Of a stretch of 64,000 bases of DNA, positions 52,001 to 63,680 are shown one piece after another; within the stretch, counting starts at the first letter, position 1; every line of letters begins with the position of its first letter. This DNA is from Oegoconia quadripuncta. Its lineage: Eukaryota > Arthropoda > Insecta > Lepidoptera > Autostichidae. Below the pieces are notes generated by a model. It ran no database searches. It saw nothing but the letters and a program-made list of their open reading frames with translations, and was not told the origin of the DNA. The position numbers and the translations under genes are program-made. The stretch lies in NCBI GenBank assembly GCA_949316235.1, contig OX438754.1:9285501-9349500 (forward strand). The letters run 5' to 3'.

Positions 52001-53059
52001 GTAGGATAAAGAAATCTAAACTATAGAACGTCTCGTTATATAAGGAACGGTAAATAAAAAAAATCATAATCATTGAAGTCAATAATAATTATAATATTAA
52101 TGTAAATTGTCTATTGGAATTCCAAAAGATTATAAGGTTATGTTCTCCATCAATGAATCGGTCAGTGTTTCTAATAATCCCTTCAAGTTTTTCGTCGGCT
52201 CAAAGTTGTCCAGTGTCAAGGCAATGCACAAACGAACCAGCTGTTTCTATGACAGTCACGTTTACGAATCTGGCAGTGTGTTACTATACTACCACGAGCT
52301 TGGCTCGTTAAATTTTTATTGCCACAAGGTCGCCGGTTTATGGTCAATTCTCAACAGTTATTGTTCGCGGACAAACTTTTTTATAACACTAACGTCAATC
52401 ACTTTATAACGGTAGAGTTACGATTGACAGTGATTAGGTCTAAATTGTTATGATGCTATAAAATGCCTTTTATAAACCCCGAAAGTGTTATAATAATGTT
52501 TTGTTTGGCGTAAGATCACTGTTTGTGTAATATATTGATGATAAAGTCGGTAAAGAGGCAATATACAGTCAGATGCGCGCATTAAGCATTTAATGCAAAT
52601 AAATTGTTATGGATGACATCTTCTTACGCGGCTCCCAAGCTAATTCACTGTAAATATATTCAGTATTGTTAAATTCTTGTATTAAAGAATATAAAGGAAA
52701 AGATACTGTCAAATCAGATTGACGAATTATCTGTGCATGGTAAGAATTGAGATGTGTTGGGGAGAAGGCTGATTTTGCCATTGTGTAGACATGGCAATGA
52801 ACTTTGACTTTCTTTGACATTTCGCTACATTGAAGAACCAAAGTGAATAACATTTTTTTTTGGTCTAATACCATGGACTATTTAGGTAAATTACCAATCC
52901 TATACCTTCGCTGTTAAAGAATTTAGCAAAAAAGCAAATACTTATTTCAAATTTAATCCGATCATTTGCCTAAATTTCATATAACGACTCTTGTTAAACC
53001 TCAAACAGGTAGGTAAGGTATGAAGTGAGCATGGCCCTTACTCTCAGCTCCGAACACCC

Positions 53060-53560
53060 GAATGATAACAAACGATGTTTTGACTGCGATTTCGGCGATA
53101 TCGACTTACGGCGAGCGACCACAAAAGTTGTAATAAAGCAATTTGCGATCGTGCCAACAAAACAATAGCCCCCATTCTAAGCTTGTTTTAAAAGCTTTCG
53201 ACACCGTGATTTAAAACCCTTTGAGTTATACCTTATTTGTAAACATGTTGAAAGCACAAAGGATGGCTATTTTCAACAAAAAGTACATTTGCGCAACCCT
53301 ATTGCCGACACCCTTTGTTTAATGGTTTTGCAATTTTTACAGCGAAAAAACGTTGGTGAAAGTCGTTCGTCTTTTATGATTCGCTTTTTTCTAGAATTGC
53401 GCACAACCCTTGCTTACATTTTACCTTAATGTTCGGCTTATGGGATAGTGACCCACTATTTTACTACTATTGTTCTTGTAGAAAGTTTGCAACATTTATT
53501 AGAAATTCGTGCAACCCTTTTTTGTGACTTTTTGCGAAACGCACAATAGCGATTGAAGTG
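53060..53560. promoter_or_regulatory. candidate cis-regulatory stretch with repeated GCGCAACCC motifs
   Basis: It contains TTTGCGCAACCCTATTGCCG (near 53288), ATTGCGCACAACCCTTGC (near 53396) and TTCGTGCAACCCTTTTTTGT followed by GACTTTTTGCG (near 53506). Equivalent words occur inverted at 19050-19265. TTTTATGATTCGC near 53373 is a posterior-Hox-type site. Unique sequence near the microexon; function unknown. Confidence 0.3.
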
Positions 53561-55197
53561 TTTGTCTCGGTGCTAAAAGTTGCCGAAGATTTAGATACCT
53601 CTGACATTTCAATGTATTCAAAGGTATCAACTAGTTAATAAAGTATGCACGAGTAAATTATTATAAGCACCGTTTTAATTTCTTTTAGTTCTTTAATTTA
53701 TTTTAAGAAGCTATTTAAATTCTAAGATGGTTAAGCAACGGTTTATTTCAATCTTGATTTTTTAGACACCGAAATAGTGTCAGGTACTATATCGTATAAT
53801 TATTAGAATAATATTTATTCTTCGTATGTTCACTAGCTCCTTAACCTGTGAAATCTGATGATAGGAAGCAACAATACTAATTAACAATAAATAAGATTAC
53901 TTTTTTGAACTTTGAGTATCAGATGCTGGTAATGAAATAATTTAAGTTCTTGGAAGTAGAACTTGGAGTTTAAGTAGTTACAACACTTGATTTAGCTGCA
54001 ATTACATATTTTACAAGTTCTGAAATACTATAATATAAAATAATATAATATCGTATTTCTATGAATTAAAACTTTATACTTGAAAAAAACTTAAATATTT
54101 TACTGGCGAGAATTCTCGGGCGATATATATTGATTATTGAATAACAATTCTTTTGCAAATTGACTTCAAATTAAATAAATTTTCGATGTACTATAAACAG
54201 AATATAGACGATAACCATTTAAATAATCGATAAAACGCCGAGAAATCTTACCTACACAGAATGAAGGAAACAAAGACATTAATAATTGCAATGATTCGAC
54301 AAAGCCATGTCAAATGAATAATTGCAACAAAATTGTACGGAAGGCTTTTCAATTGGTAATATTAAGCGTTTGAACGCGTGCGGTAAATATCAAATATACA
54401 CAACCGAACATTTATCAAATAATGGTTTCAAAGAAACATTGCTAAGTTTAATTTAATTTTTTTGGGCGATTTCGTAACGAAATTCCATCATCAGCTGACT
54501 TTTTAATGCCTGAGATCACTTAAATCTTTCCGAATTAAGTACAAAAATCTATGACAAATTGTTTTTACTTTTGCTTTCGTACTTTGGTTCATACAAGTGG
54601 TAGTGGATAGATATACAACAATTAAATTAGCAGGTATTGTGAAAATTTAAATTCCATGTCAAAATTACTTTTTAATTATAGTTTAAATTTAAAAAGAAAT
54701 AAAAAGGTACCTAGGTAACGTCAATTATTAGCCTCTTGATTTTTATAACTTTAAATAAAACTTTAACATGAAATTCTCAATGGAACGTCATGTTACGATG
54801 CGGAAGTTACGAGCGGTCTGTAAAGGCACAGTATGTGGTACTGTCGCATACACATGTTATCTACTTTGACGAGAACCATCTCTGTCAAGTGTACAGTTAT
54901 CCTACTTTACCATATCCCTCAGTTATATCCTGATAATGTCAAGTACATGTGCCCTGAGAAATTGATAAGTAAGTATCATGATGGAATTCCGTTATTCATT
55001 TAATAATTTGCCATTTGCAATTTACTATATTTATGGCTGGTTTCGACTACCTAATAATCTTCAGGTAATCATAAGAAACCAATTCAGAAACATCTCAAAT
55101 TACTGTTTGGAAGTGATCCTTTATCGCACTCGTGCAAAAAGCTTTTAACCTAAAGAGACTTAGAACTAAAAGAAAATAAATTTGAAACGATAAATAC

Positions 55198-55242
55198 CAT
55201 TGAACTCACCGCAGACCACGCGGTCGAAGGGGCTCATCCAAT
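55198..55242 (-). CDS. abd-A: abdominal-A, 45-nt microexon encoding the DWM linker motif
   Basis: This small internal exon lies 36.6 kb upstream of the homeodomain exon. It is bounded by an acceptor (CCATTTCCAG) and a donor (AATG followed by GTATTT). It supplies the last two bases of an Asp codon, then WMSPFDRVVCGEFN and the first base of Gly. Joined to the homeodomain exon this restores an uninterrupted frame: [13 protein letters not shown]. The Drosophila protein has the closely similar linker TDWMGSPFERVVCGDFNGPNGCP between the YPWM hexapeptide and the homeodomain. The TDWM motif is known in AbdA as an additional contact for the cofactor Extradenticle. Both junctions are phase 1, so the exon is symmetric and can be skipped in frame. 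The preceding exon should end in an ACN codon plus G and is not in this window. Confidence 0.93.
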
Positions 55243-55741
55243 CTGGAAATGGAAAATCTATTATCAATCGTATTGAAGTTCTTTGTTCCGGTAAAATGCA
55301 TGCACAACAATAATACAGATAAAACACTACATAATGAGGCTTAGTCTTTGTTGCAGCTCTAATGCCTTTCTCTACATTACAAATGTGCACAATTAGAATT
55401 GCTAAACTAGGAATAAATTCACAAAGGTAAAAAAAACATATAAAGTTGCAATATCCAATCAATGAAAAACACAACAATAAAGTAGAAAAAGTATCAACTT
55501 ATAATTTATTTTAATGTATCAACATTAAAATAAATTTAAAAAAATGTTGTATAGAATACTGTACCAAAACTGTAATCTAGTTTGCACATAACTTTCACAG
55601 TGAAAGTTATCATAAACAGTAACTACTCTACCTACACTTTAAATAAACATAAAAATCTAATCAAATCAAATCAATGCTATCGATTAATTAAATCAAAGAG
55701 TTTCTTTAAAGAAGTCTTAAAGTTGGCTTATAATCATTCCA

Positions 55742-55938
55742 TTTTTTTTAGGCACAACGGGTTGATACTTGACCTCAATCACACCTGATGTTAAATGAAG
55801 ATGAGGTCGAAAGTCGAAGCGTACTGACCCGGAAACCCCGACACATTTGGGGGACTGGCTATCTATCTCTGACAACCCGAACACAACAATGCTATTAACA
55901 TTGCTGTTTGGCGGCAGATTTAGATAAGATGGTGGTTC
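55742..55938 (-). mobile_element. ACAACGGGTT-family SINE, 3' two-thirds
   Basis: GGCACAACGGGTTGATACTT through GGCGGCAGATTTAGATAAGA matches the family; the tRNA head is absent. Confidence 0.75.
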
Positions 55939-56814
55939 CACGGTTTATTATTTAAAGAAAAGTGATATATAAGCTCTTTAACATTGTAACGAAGTAACGT
56001 AAACCTTGCTATTGTCAATTCATTGAATATAAAAGGTGGGCAAATAAAATCCTAATAGGAAATAAAAGTATTCCCAGAAGTAGCATGTGAAGATACCAAT
56101 AGTTAAATAAACAATGAACAATTAAATAATCAGTTTCGTGATCACAAGACTTATTAATAAGACCACTGAGTGCCATTTATCAATTAAAAATCCATTCTTT
56201 GAAATAATTATACCATTTGTAAGGAAAACAATGTAAACAATTTAATCAGATTCAATCTCGATGCGATTTTTCTTTTGTAAATTACCATTTTTACTGCAAC
56301 TAAGAGTGCGTTAGCACGTCGTTCAAATGTTTATATTCATATTTTTTACTTTATTATGGTATCGTATGGTAGTCGTCAGCTTAAGCGTACTTAACACAGC
56401 TAATTCTTACTACGCGGTGCTAAGGTTCAAAATTGAATTAACGTTGTTACGGTTGACGGCTGATCTGTAAGGTATTCCTAATTATGTAACTAATAAAGCC
56501 AACATTCCAGTGCATTACAAATTCCTATTGCAGTTTGTTTTAAGTATGAATGTAAGAACAATGAGCACATTTTCATTTTGTCATGGGTAAATAAACCTTT
56601 ATTTGTTTTCCAACCTTCAAGTTCAAATTTTTCGAAATGAGTGAACAGATTTGAACGATTAAAATAGATATTTCAAGTTTCCATAGCAACAGAAAAGTAG
56701 TTTTTAGATCCATGTATCCTGCTTATAGGTATAAAGTTTCATTAGAATCGGTTTATTCATTGCGATAAATTTGACTTGAAAGTTTGTATTGAATATCGTG
56801 TGGAAAAACCCTCT

Positions 56815-57120
56815 TAAGTGTATAGGAATCTCCCATCAACCGCCCGTGTAGTTCCACTACTGGAGGTACTTGCAGCGATTTGCAACACTTTCCACAGGTT
56901 AATTTGCTATAATTGCCACACTGAGCAGCCGGGTTGACGATCGTTGATTTTTGGGAGCTTCACACCAATGATGCAGTATCGCTGAACTATATAATGTTAT
57001 GCTCACGTGTATTTAGTCACCTTCTATGACACCCACGGGAAGAGACAGCTTGGTCCCATTAAACTCTAATTGGAACCACACGTCCATCTACGGGTGGAAA
57101 TCTTAAGGATATTAACTTAT
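56815..57120. repeat. possible transposon fragment (ACCCACGGGAAGAGACA)
   Basis: ACACCCACGGGAAGAGACAG followed by TTGGT recurs in the centre of the foldback element at 6870-6905. The upstream CCTCCAGTAGTGGAACTACAC-type sequence (complement) is transposon-like but unsupported by a second copy. Confidence 0.35.
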
Positions 57121-58199
57121 GCTACTTTTGCTCAAATTTTGCTATTGATTCTTACATATACATAAATAATGATATATACATGAATAATACTGTTGATTCT
57201 TGTAAATAAATAAATTAACCCCTATCAACTTTTTTAGTATTTCAGTGTACATATAGGATTCGACTGTAGTCAGCTTCAAAAGCAGAAGTTTAAAAATCCT
57301 TAAACTTTTCATGAACTTAAGAATTTAAGTCCCGTTACCGCTGCTAATAGTATTTGTTTTATTTCTAGTTTACGGTCAAATCAATTTGTAGGTACTGAAA
57401 TCGTTTACATCAAGAAGAGATCAGGAAGATCATCTATTTCTAAAGTTGACTGTACTTAAAAATTTCTTAATGAAGTTCCCGAATGTAAATTGTACATCCA
57501 ATTAAGAACATAATCAAGTACCTACTCCGGATAAGGCTTCGAACGAGTTTCACCGACCGGAGACGTTTAACCGACTCTGTTGGGCGAAATCGTTAATTAC
57601 TTTAAAAGTGCATAAACAAGTAAGAATTCAATTAATCGAGTCGAATACGATAAATCGATACTCTTGAATGCACGAATTCAATTGAAGAGATAACAATAAG
57701 CCTGGGTCCCAACAAAAATTAAAAAAGAATGTCATATCTTTCCAACCCTAAAAGGTTAAGTGTGTGTATATCAGTATCAGCCTCATATTTCATGAGAGAA
57801 AGATAATGATTTCTTACCGAATAATTTTATTTTATGGTTTTTGGAAGTGTTGTATGCGACAACATTTGTACGAAGCTATAAATAGGTGTTCCATGAGAAC
57901 AAATTTATGTTCATGTCTTTAGGTACGTATTTTTCGATACATTTATGGTCGGCGACAGACAGACAGTGTAAAAAAGACATTAAAAATTTTAAATAGGCTC
58001 TGTGTATTTAGGCGATATACACCAGAATTTTGATTTAAAAACAGTTATTTAAATATAAACTAGAAAAAAATTGGGCCCTCGAGGCAAGGTACCCAATACG
58101 CTGGCCTTGTAAAGTTATATTTAACTTTTACATAAAATAAAAATAATAGTTAGTATGCATATAAACAAGTCGTGCATGACATGGTTTAGGCTACCACCC

Positions 58200-58270
58200 T
58201 AGATGACGGTTCTCAAACTTTTTTGGCGACGGAACTCTTCAAGAAAACGAAATATTTGACGCAGCACTAA
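58200..58270. repeat. possible hAT-like terminal fragment
   Basis: GACGGTTCTCAAACTTTTTT followed by GGCGACGGAAC resembles the GGTTCTCAAACTTTT ends of hAT-type elements, from memory. No opposite end was found. Confidence 0.3.
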
Positions 58271-58999
58271 AATAATCAAAAACTGCTTTTATGTGTATAT
58301 TTATTAATAATCATATTAATTTACATTAACATACGTACATACATTGAGTTTTTTTTAACTTTATGTTGACATTTAGATTGATTTTATTTTACTCTACAAC
58401 CTTAAAGTACCTTTTTAGTATTTTTCATTTTGACCATTATTTTAGCGGAGCCTACTTTGAGTATGGCTGCCCTAGACCATCGAACCAAATAGGAATTAGC
58501 TTTTCAGATGAAATCGTAGGTATGCAAAAAAATACGTTCGATGCAAATGCTAATAAGTCAAACTGGTAGGTATACTCGAAAAAATTGCGTTCCAGATATT
58601 TATCTGACAAACCTGCTTGCTAGCTTTTTTATATAGTTATTAACGCAATGTGTGAACTATTAGGTCCGTGCTCTTATTATAAACGTGTAGCGGGTACTAC
58701 GAAGAAATATAGGATAATATGTAGAGTTGTGCTCATTGGGCGGTAAAACATAATAATAGCTATTGGGAAACATTACATTACTTATAGCTCACTCTCTTGT
58801 AGTTTAGTATCTACTAGTAGGTGCATAACTTTTAGTGGGACCACATTTAGAGTAAATGAATATTTGCTTTTAATTTTGTTTCGGTTAGGTTATTCTCACT
58901 ACTAATTCCTAGCTTACACAGGGTTGGCAATTCTGCCAACTACTTCTTTATTTCATTCATTATATTTTAAGTTCGTTATATTTAATAATTTATTAAACA

Positions 59000-59226
59000 A
59001 CTAGCTTTCCGCCCGCGGCTTCGCCTGCGTAATAACTTTATCGCGGAAATTTGTTTATCCCGCGGAAGCTACTCACTTTATTGGGATAAATCCTATTTAA
59101 TCAAGTGTATATTCTACCTATATACCAAATTTCATCCAAATCCGATAGTCCGTTTCGCCGTGATTGAGCAACAAACAAACAAACAAACAAACAAACATCC
59201 AAACTTTTGTATTTATAATATTAGTT
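59000..59226 (+). mobile_element. RTE-like LINE 3' end with (CAAA)n stretch
   Basis: ACTAGCTTTCCGCCCGCGGC, TTCGCCTGCGTAA, AAATTTCATCCAAATCCG and a terminal ACTTTTGTATTTATAATATT follow the family order. About seven CAAA units lie at 59169-59196. This is the least diverged of the four copies. Confidence 0.8.
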
Positions 59227-60290
59227 AGATAAAGCAATACAAGTGTCAGGGCATCGAAAATACCTATCATATATTTGAAGTCGAAAGTGTTAACTTTATT
59301 TTTGTTGATTTTTCGTTCGTTTGTCACATATTTATAACAATTGATATGATAAAGTAAAAAAAAACAATACAAATTAAAAGCTATTCGACTGATATGTACT
59401 GCTTAGTATTATGACCTCTTCTTATTTATTCTTTATGAGCTAATTACAGTAATTCATAGATTAAACAAGTGATAATTTATTGGATTAATTTTTACACTTT
59501 TTACTAATAAAATCACTGAAAATTATACGATTTTGTAAGCGAAGCAGTTTTTCAAATATTTTGCATCTTTGTGTATGTATTAAATCGACAGCTACCCTCA
59601 AATACAGAAGAGGATACGGCAGTGTTGCTATACTCAAAATTCAGAAATGATGTACCTATTTACATTAAGCATGGTACATAATTTTGCATCGAAGTATGCT
59701 AGCGGTAGGGTGGTAACAATCGGACTACACGGTCAAATATAAGAATCCTACCGCCAGTTAAAAATACAAGTAACGAGCAACTGAACATCCTTTACAATCA
59801 CCTACTTTGGTAGGTATGTAGTGATCTTCAAGGTAGTTCAGTGTACCTGTAGGTGACTAGGAAGTGTTGCGATAACAATTTAAAACAAGTTTCTGATAAC
59901 ATTCAGCCCAGCGAATTTAATTAGGCAAAATAGGGGGATAATTATTTTTATTGAGTGTTTTATGTTTTTTAAATAATTTGTATCGTTTTAATATAGCCGC
60001 TTTGGTTTAATTTCTTCGCATTTGTAAATATTTAATTAATGACTAAGGTATTTGCATTATTAGAATGTGTCTAGTATCTGAATAGTATCTATTTATTAGT
60101 TAGTAGTAAGCGCGTAGTAATTATCGAATACTCATAGTTAAATACGGGTCATTTCAGGATTGGAAGTTTATGACACTGTAATGCATTTGTTATTCTTGCA
60201 AAACCTAGAGTTGAGACAGTTTAATTTTATTTAACGCAAACCAAAAAAATAGAAAAGGAACAATATCATAACAAATTATCATACCTAGTT

Positions 60291-60545
60291 GACGACCTGT
60301 TTGGTGCAGTAATTAAAATCCACCAATATACCGAAAGGTCGCGTGTTCCAATCCCGCTAGGGGCATATATTTGTATGATGAATACGGACACGTGTACCAG
60401 AATAATGTATATTTACATTTATAATATATATTTAAATATTAAAAAATGTATTTGTGTAGTACCTATATTTATCTTACCATCTGGTATCCACAATACAAGC
60501 CTAGTTGCTTAGTACGGAACTAGATGGCGCTGTGAGTATGTCCAG
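60291..60545 (+). mobile_element. tRNA-headed SINE (CCTGTTTGGTGTAGTGG family), full length
   Basis: The head GACGACCTGTTTGGTGCAGT and B-box-like GTGTTCCAATCCCGC are followed by TATTTGTATGATGAATACG, an AT-rich body and the 3' block GGAACTAGATGGCGCTGTGA, shared with 23170-23330. Confidence 0.75.
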
Positions 60546-61194
60546 AAACGACAAAAGTCCAAATTGAGAACCACTTTCTTTTTGAAGTCTGTTAAAAATA
60601 CCGAAAATGTTGTTTATTTTTTTACATATGGTCGATTACAGTTGGTATAACAGCTAGTCACTAATTGTTATCCTTAATTGAGTGACATTCTATAACCACA
60701 GAATACTTAATAACTTCGTGGAGTGTACGACATCATAAGACAGTAACAGTCAAATATTGGAAACTATTTTAGAATCTTTGTCATAATTACTAAAGGTAGA
60801 GCAATACACTCCATGTTATTAATATTTTTAATGAAATATCATAGTTACAACAAAGTTAGATCTATAGATCTTAAATTATATTAGATGTCATCTGCAATTG
60901 CCATCTCGGTACGTTCCCACGATAATATCAATTGTTGCTTCAATGTAGGTAGAGTCAGTGCGCTGTGCAGACCATTTGCGACATCATTTGTATCAGTTAG
61001 GATGCAATACAGCAAATTACAATGCAGTTACTCTCTGTACCCTTTTTACAATATTTATTTGATTCGATAATAATTTATAAATAATTTTAGTACAATCTGA
61101 AGCCGGGCGACGACTGAAATCGTGTTAGAGCTCCCAAAACTTTTGCTATCACAACCGCTTCTGTCTGTTATGTATTGGCTTATACAGTAATCAA

Positions 61195-61400
61195 CGGCAG
61201 ATCCAAGAGGAGGTAATGACCCTGGCTTGAGTTTAGGTCTTTGATAATAGTCTTAATACGTGTTAAAACTTGTTTTTTTTTTGTGGTAAACTTTGTTTAT
61301 TAGCAATATTTTGTGTTTTATAATTAGATTTAGTATTGTTATTTTCCTCCTCGAGTATGTGGCCGCCCCCTAAGTCGAAAGCTGGATCCGCCCTTGGCAG
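61195..61400. repeat. possible non-autonomous element with weak terminal inversion
   Basis: GGCAGATCCAAG near 61196 and CTGGATCCGCCC near 61382 are roughly inverted. The interior is non-coding. Weak evidence. Confidence 0.25.
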
Positions 61401-61574
61401 TGACCTATATACCATAACCTGTTCGCTTGATCTATGTGTCTAAGAATTAGAATTGTAATCCTAATTTTACTTATTAAGATCTTTAGTAGGCTAAACTTTA
61501 TGATAATGTTATCACTCTCTGATTCTCACATCGTTTACTGAGTGATTGATAACATACATCACAATAAAAGGATT

Positions 61575-61720
61575 TTCATAATCAGAGCTCCGACTGCGCA
61601 CGGTGCTCTATGATTGGCTGCGAACGTCGGCCATATTTGTGGCGCTGCGCTCACACACGCACACACACGTGACCAGCAATTTATCTCTGCTGGGAGTTAG
61701 CAGCATCACGGGAGAAAACG
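61575..61720. promoter_or_regulatory. GC-rich island sharing ACGTCGGCCATWTT with 63562
   Basis: It includes ATTGGCTGCGAACGTCGGCC (a CCAAT box on the minus strand, Pho-like GCCATATT), a CA-rich run and CACGTG-like ACACGTGACC. Unique sequence in the AT-rich upstream intron. Candidate enhancer, Polycomb response element or promoter. Confidence 0.3.
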
Positions 61721-62521
61721 CATGAATGTCTATCAAATACCGTCATGGAACTACGATTATACTACTTGTATCTTGATGATAATCATTCATAACAGTGTAT
61801 ATATTATAAATAAATAATAATAAAATATTATACAAGTGAAAGGTCAATGTGAGTCTGAAACTGTGGGAGGTATGGTAGGGGATTTATTGTATGGAACCAT
61901 GGTTTGCATTTAAAGGTTTCAGAAAATGATTTTTTTTTTTTTTTTGTAGTTTATATGCGGTGAAACAAAATGGAATCTTATATAATATTTTTTTTTATGA
62001 AGTTTGATAAGAAGTAATCTTAAAAGTCATTGCTATTAGACACAGCACAATATTCTTCTGTAGAGTAAAAATTAAGGTATTAATAAAAATATATAAAAAA
62101 CTCCGACATTAAACTTAAAATATAGTCAACGAATAATAACATTACCCGAATAACATCTGCCGTCACATCAACCATTGTCGGGAAAAAGCTGGATTAATTC
62201 GATTGCTCCGTAGTTTAAATTAATATTTATCTTCAATACAAATTTGATATAATGACAATTAATTGTGACAATTAGAAAGATAGATGTTTGCACGATCGAG
62301 TTAGCTTGCTGCGTGAGAGCCGGTCCCGCGACGTATGAGGTGCGGGGTGTGCTCCTCTCGTGGCTGATCTACTTAATTCTCAACAACCATAGTTAACAAT
62401 TCCAATCGCTACATGCATTTTGCATGTTAAAGGAGTTTTCTACATAAACAATTTTCCGCCTAAATTTATTATTAGCTCTATCCTACTTGCGCCTGTATCC
62501 TCAGATGAAGTAGGATCTATA

Positions 62522-62902
62522 CAGGGTGACTTTTAATTAGTTGTCAATAACAAAAGATTTCAGATGCGTGCTCTAAAAATATAATTTTAAAATGTTCTCT
62601 TTGGGAAATTTATTTGTAATCATGAGTACATCATACTCAAGATTACTAATAACTTTCCCAAAGTCACAATTTATTTGTAACCATGAGTACATCATATTCA
62701 TGATTACCAATAACTTTCCCAAAGAGAACATTTTAAAATTATATTTTTTAGAGCATGCAACCATCTTTACTTAACATCAACAACTAAAAAGATAAATAAA
62801 TTAAAAAATGAATTAAAAGAAGTTGTTTATTTGGGAAATTTCTTTGTAATCATGAGTACATATTTATTTTATGCTATTGATAATTAATTAAAAATCAACC
62901 TG
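62522..62902. mobile_element. TA-flanked palindromic MITE (Tc1/mariner-like ends)
   Basis: It begins CAGGGTGACTTTTAATTAG, and its right end is the complement CAGGTTGATTTTTAATTAA. Each side is flanked by TA (62520-62521, 62903-62904). Inside, 62567-62758 is a second, nearly perfect palindrome (GCTCTAAAAATATAATTTTA arms, then TTCTCTTTGGGAAA). The unit TTTGGGAAATTT..TTTGTAATCATGAGTACAT recurs at 62829. Non-coding; the two opposite 60-63 codon frames here are the two arms read in both directions. Confidence 0.8.
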
Positions 62903-63539
62903 TATACACCTAATTATACTTTGGTTGGGTGGCTACTTAACTCCATCGGCAATTCTATTATATCATGCATACATCTAAGTAGAGTCTTCATAAGCACTTC
63001 ATTAATTTGAGCACCATAATAATTGATATAGACCTACCTACAAATAATCGTGATTTATTTAATGCTCTTAGTTCTGGGTTTCCCTTGGTAAGTACTGTGT
63101 CTTCAGATCTTCGCGAAGTTTATATATTATATATTTAATAATAAGGAAGCATTATTAAATATAATGATAAATATTATTATTACTTTGCAAATTATAGAGA
63201 CATACTCAAAAATATAATGTTCCTTTTAATTTTTTGGAGGTCAGTTATAAAGTTAGTTTTTTTAAATTAATTTACTTTTTGAAATCTATCCCAAGATAGA
63301 AAGCCAAAAAATTAAAGAACATGTGAGAGATCGTTACGTATCTGGTTTATTTATAGGTACAGAACTAACAAGCTACCCATATCCAAACAAAGTGTTCTTA
63401 CTCCTCAACAATTTTATTCTAATGCAGGCTGCAGTAAACATTGATTCATTAAATCTCATTCAAACTATTTAAAGTAGTATTCGAGTGGCTAATACTCTGT
63501 GATACTGTCAAATTATTGTTGAACGTTGCGGGTTACGAC

Positions 63540-63680
63540 GAATAACTGTCTGCTCGCTGATACGTCGGCCATTTTAATTTTGAGAGCGCGTGCGCTGGTA
63601 AGCCGCCACCTGCTGAGGTATTTTTATCTCGGCCGAGACAGATTTTTGCCTCTATCGCCCCGGACGTTTTTATAATCTAA
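63540..63680. promoter_or_regulatory. GC-rich island with Pho-like and GAGA-like motifs
   Basis: It holds ACGTCGGCCATTTT (63562-63575), GAGAGCGCGTGCGC, GTAAGCCGCCACCTGCTGAG and TCTCGGCCGAGACAGA (inverted TCTCGGCCGAGA). Unique sequence near the expected direction of the first abd-A exon. Candidate Polycomb response element or enhancer; not tested. Confidence 0.3.

Noticed and set aside
62573..62774. Pair of opposing 60-63 codon frames
   Set aside because: They are the two arms of a palindromic MITE read in both directions.
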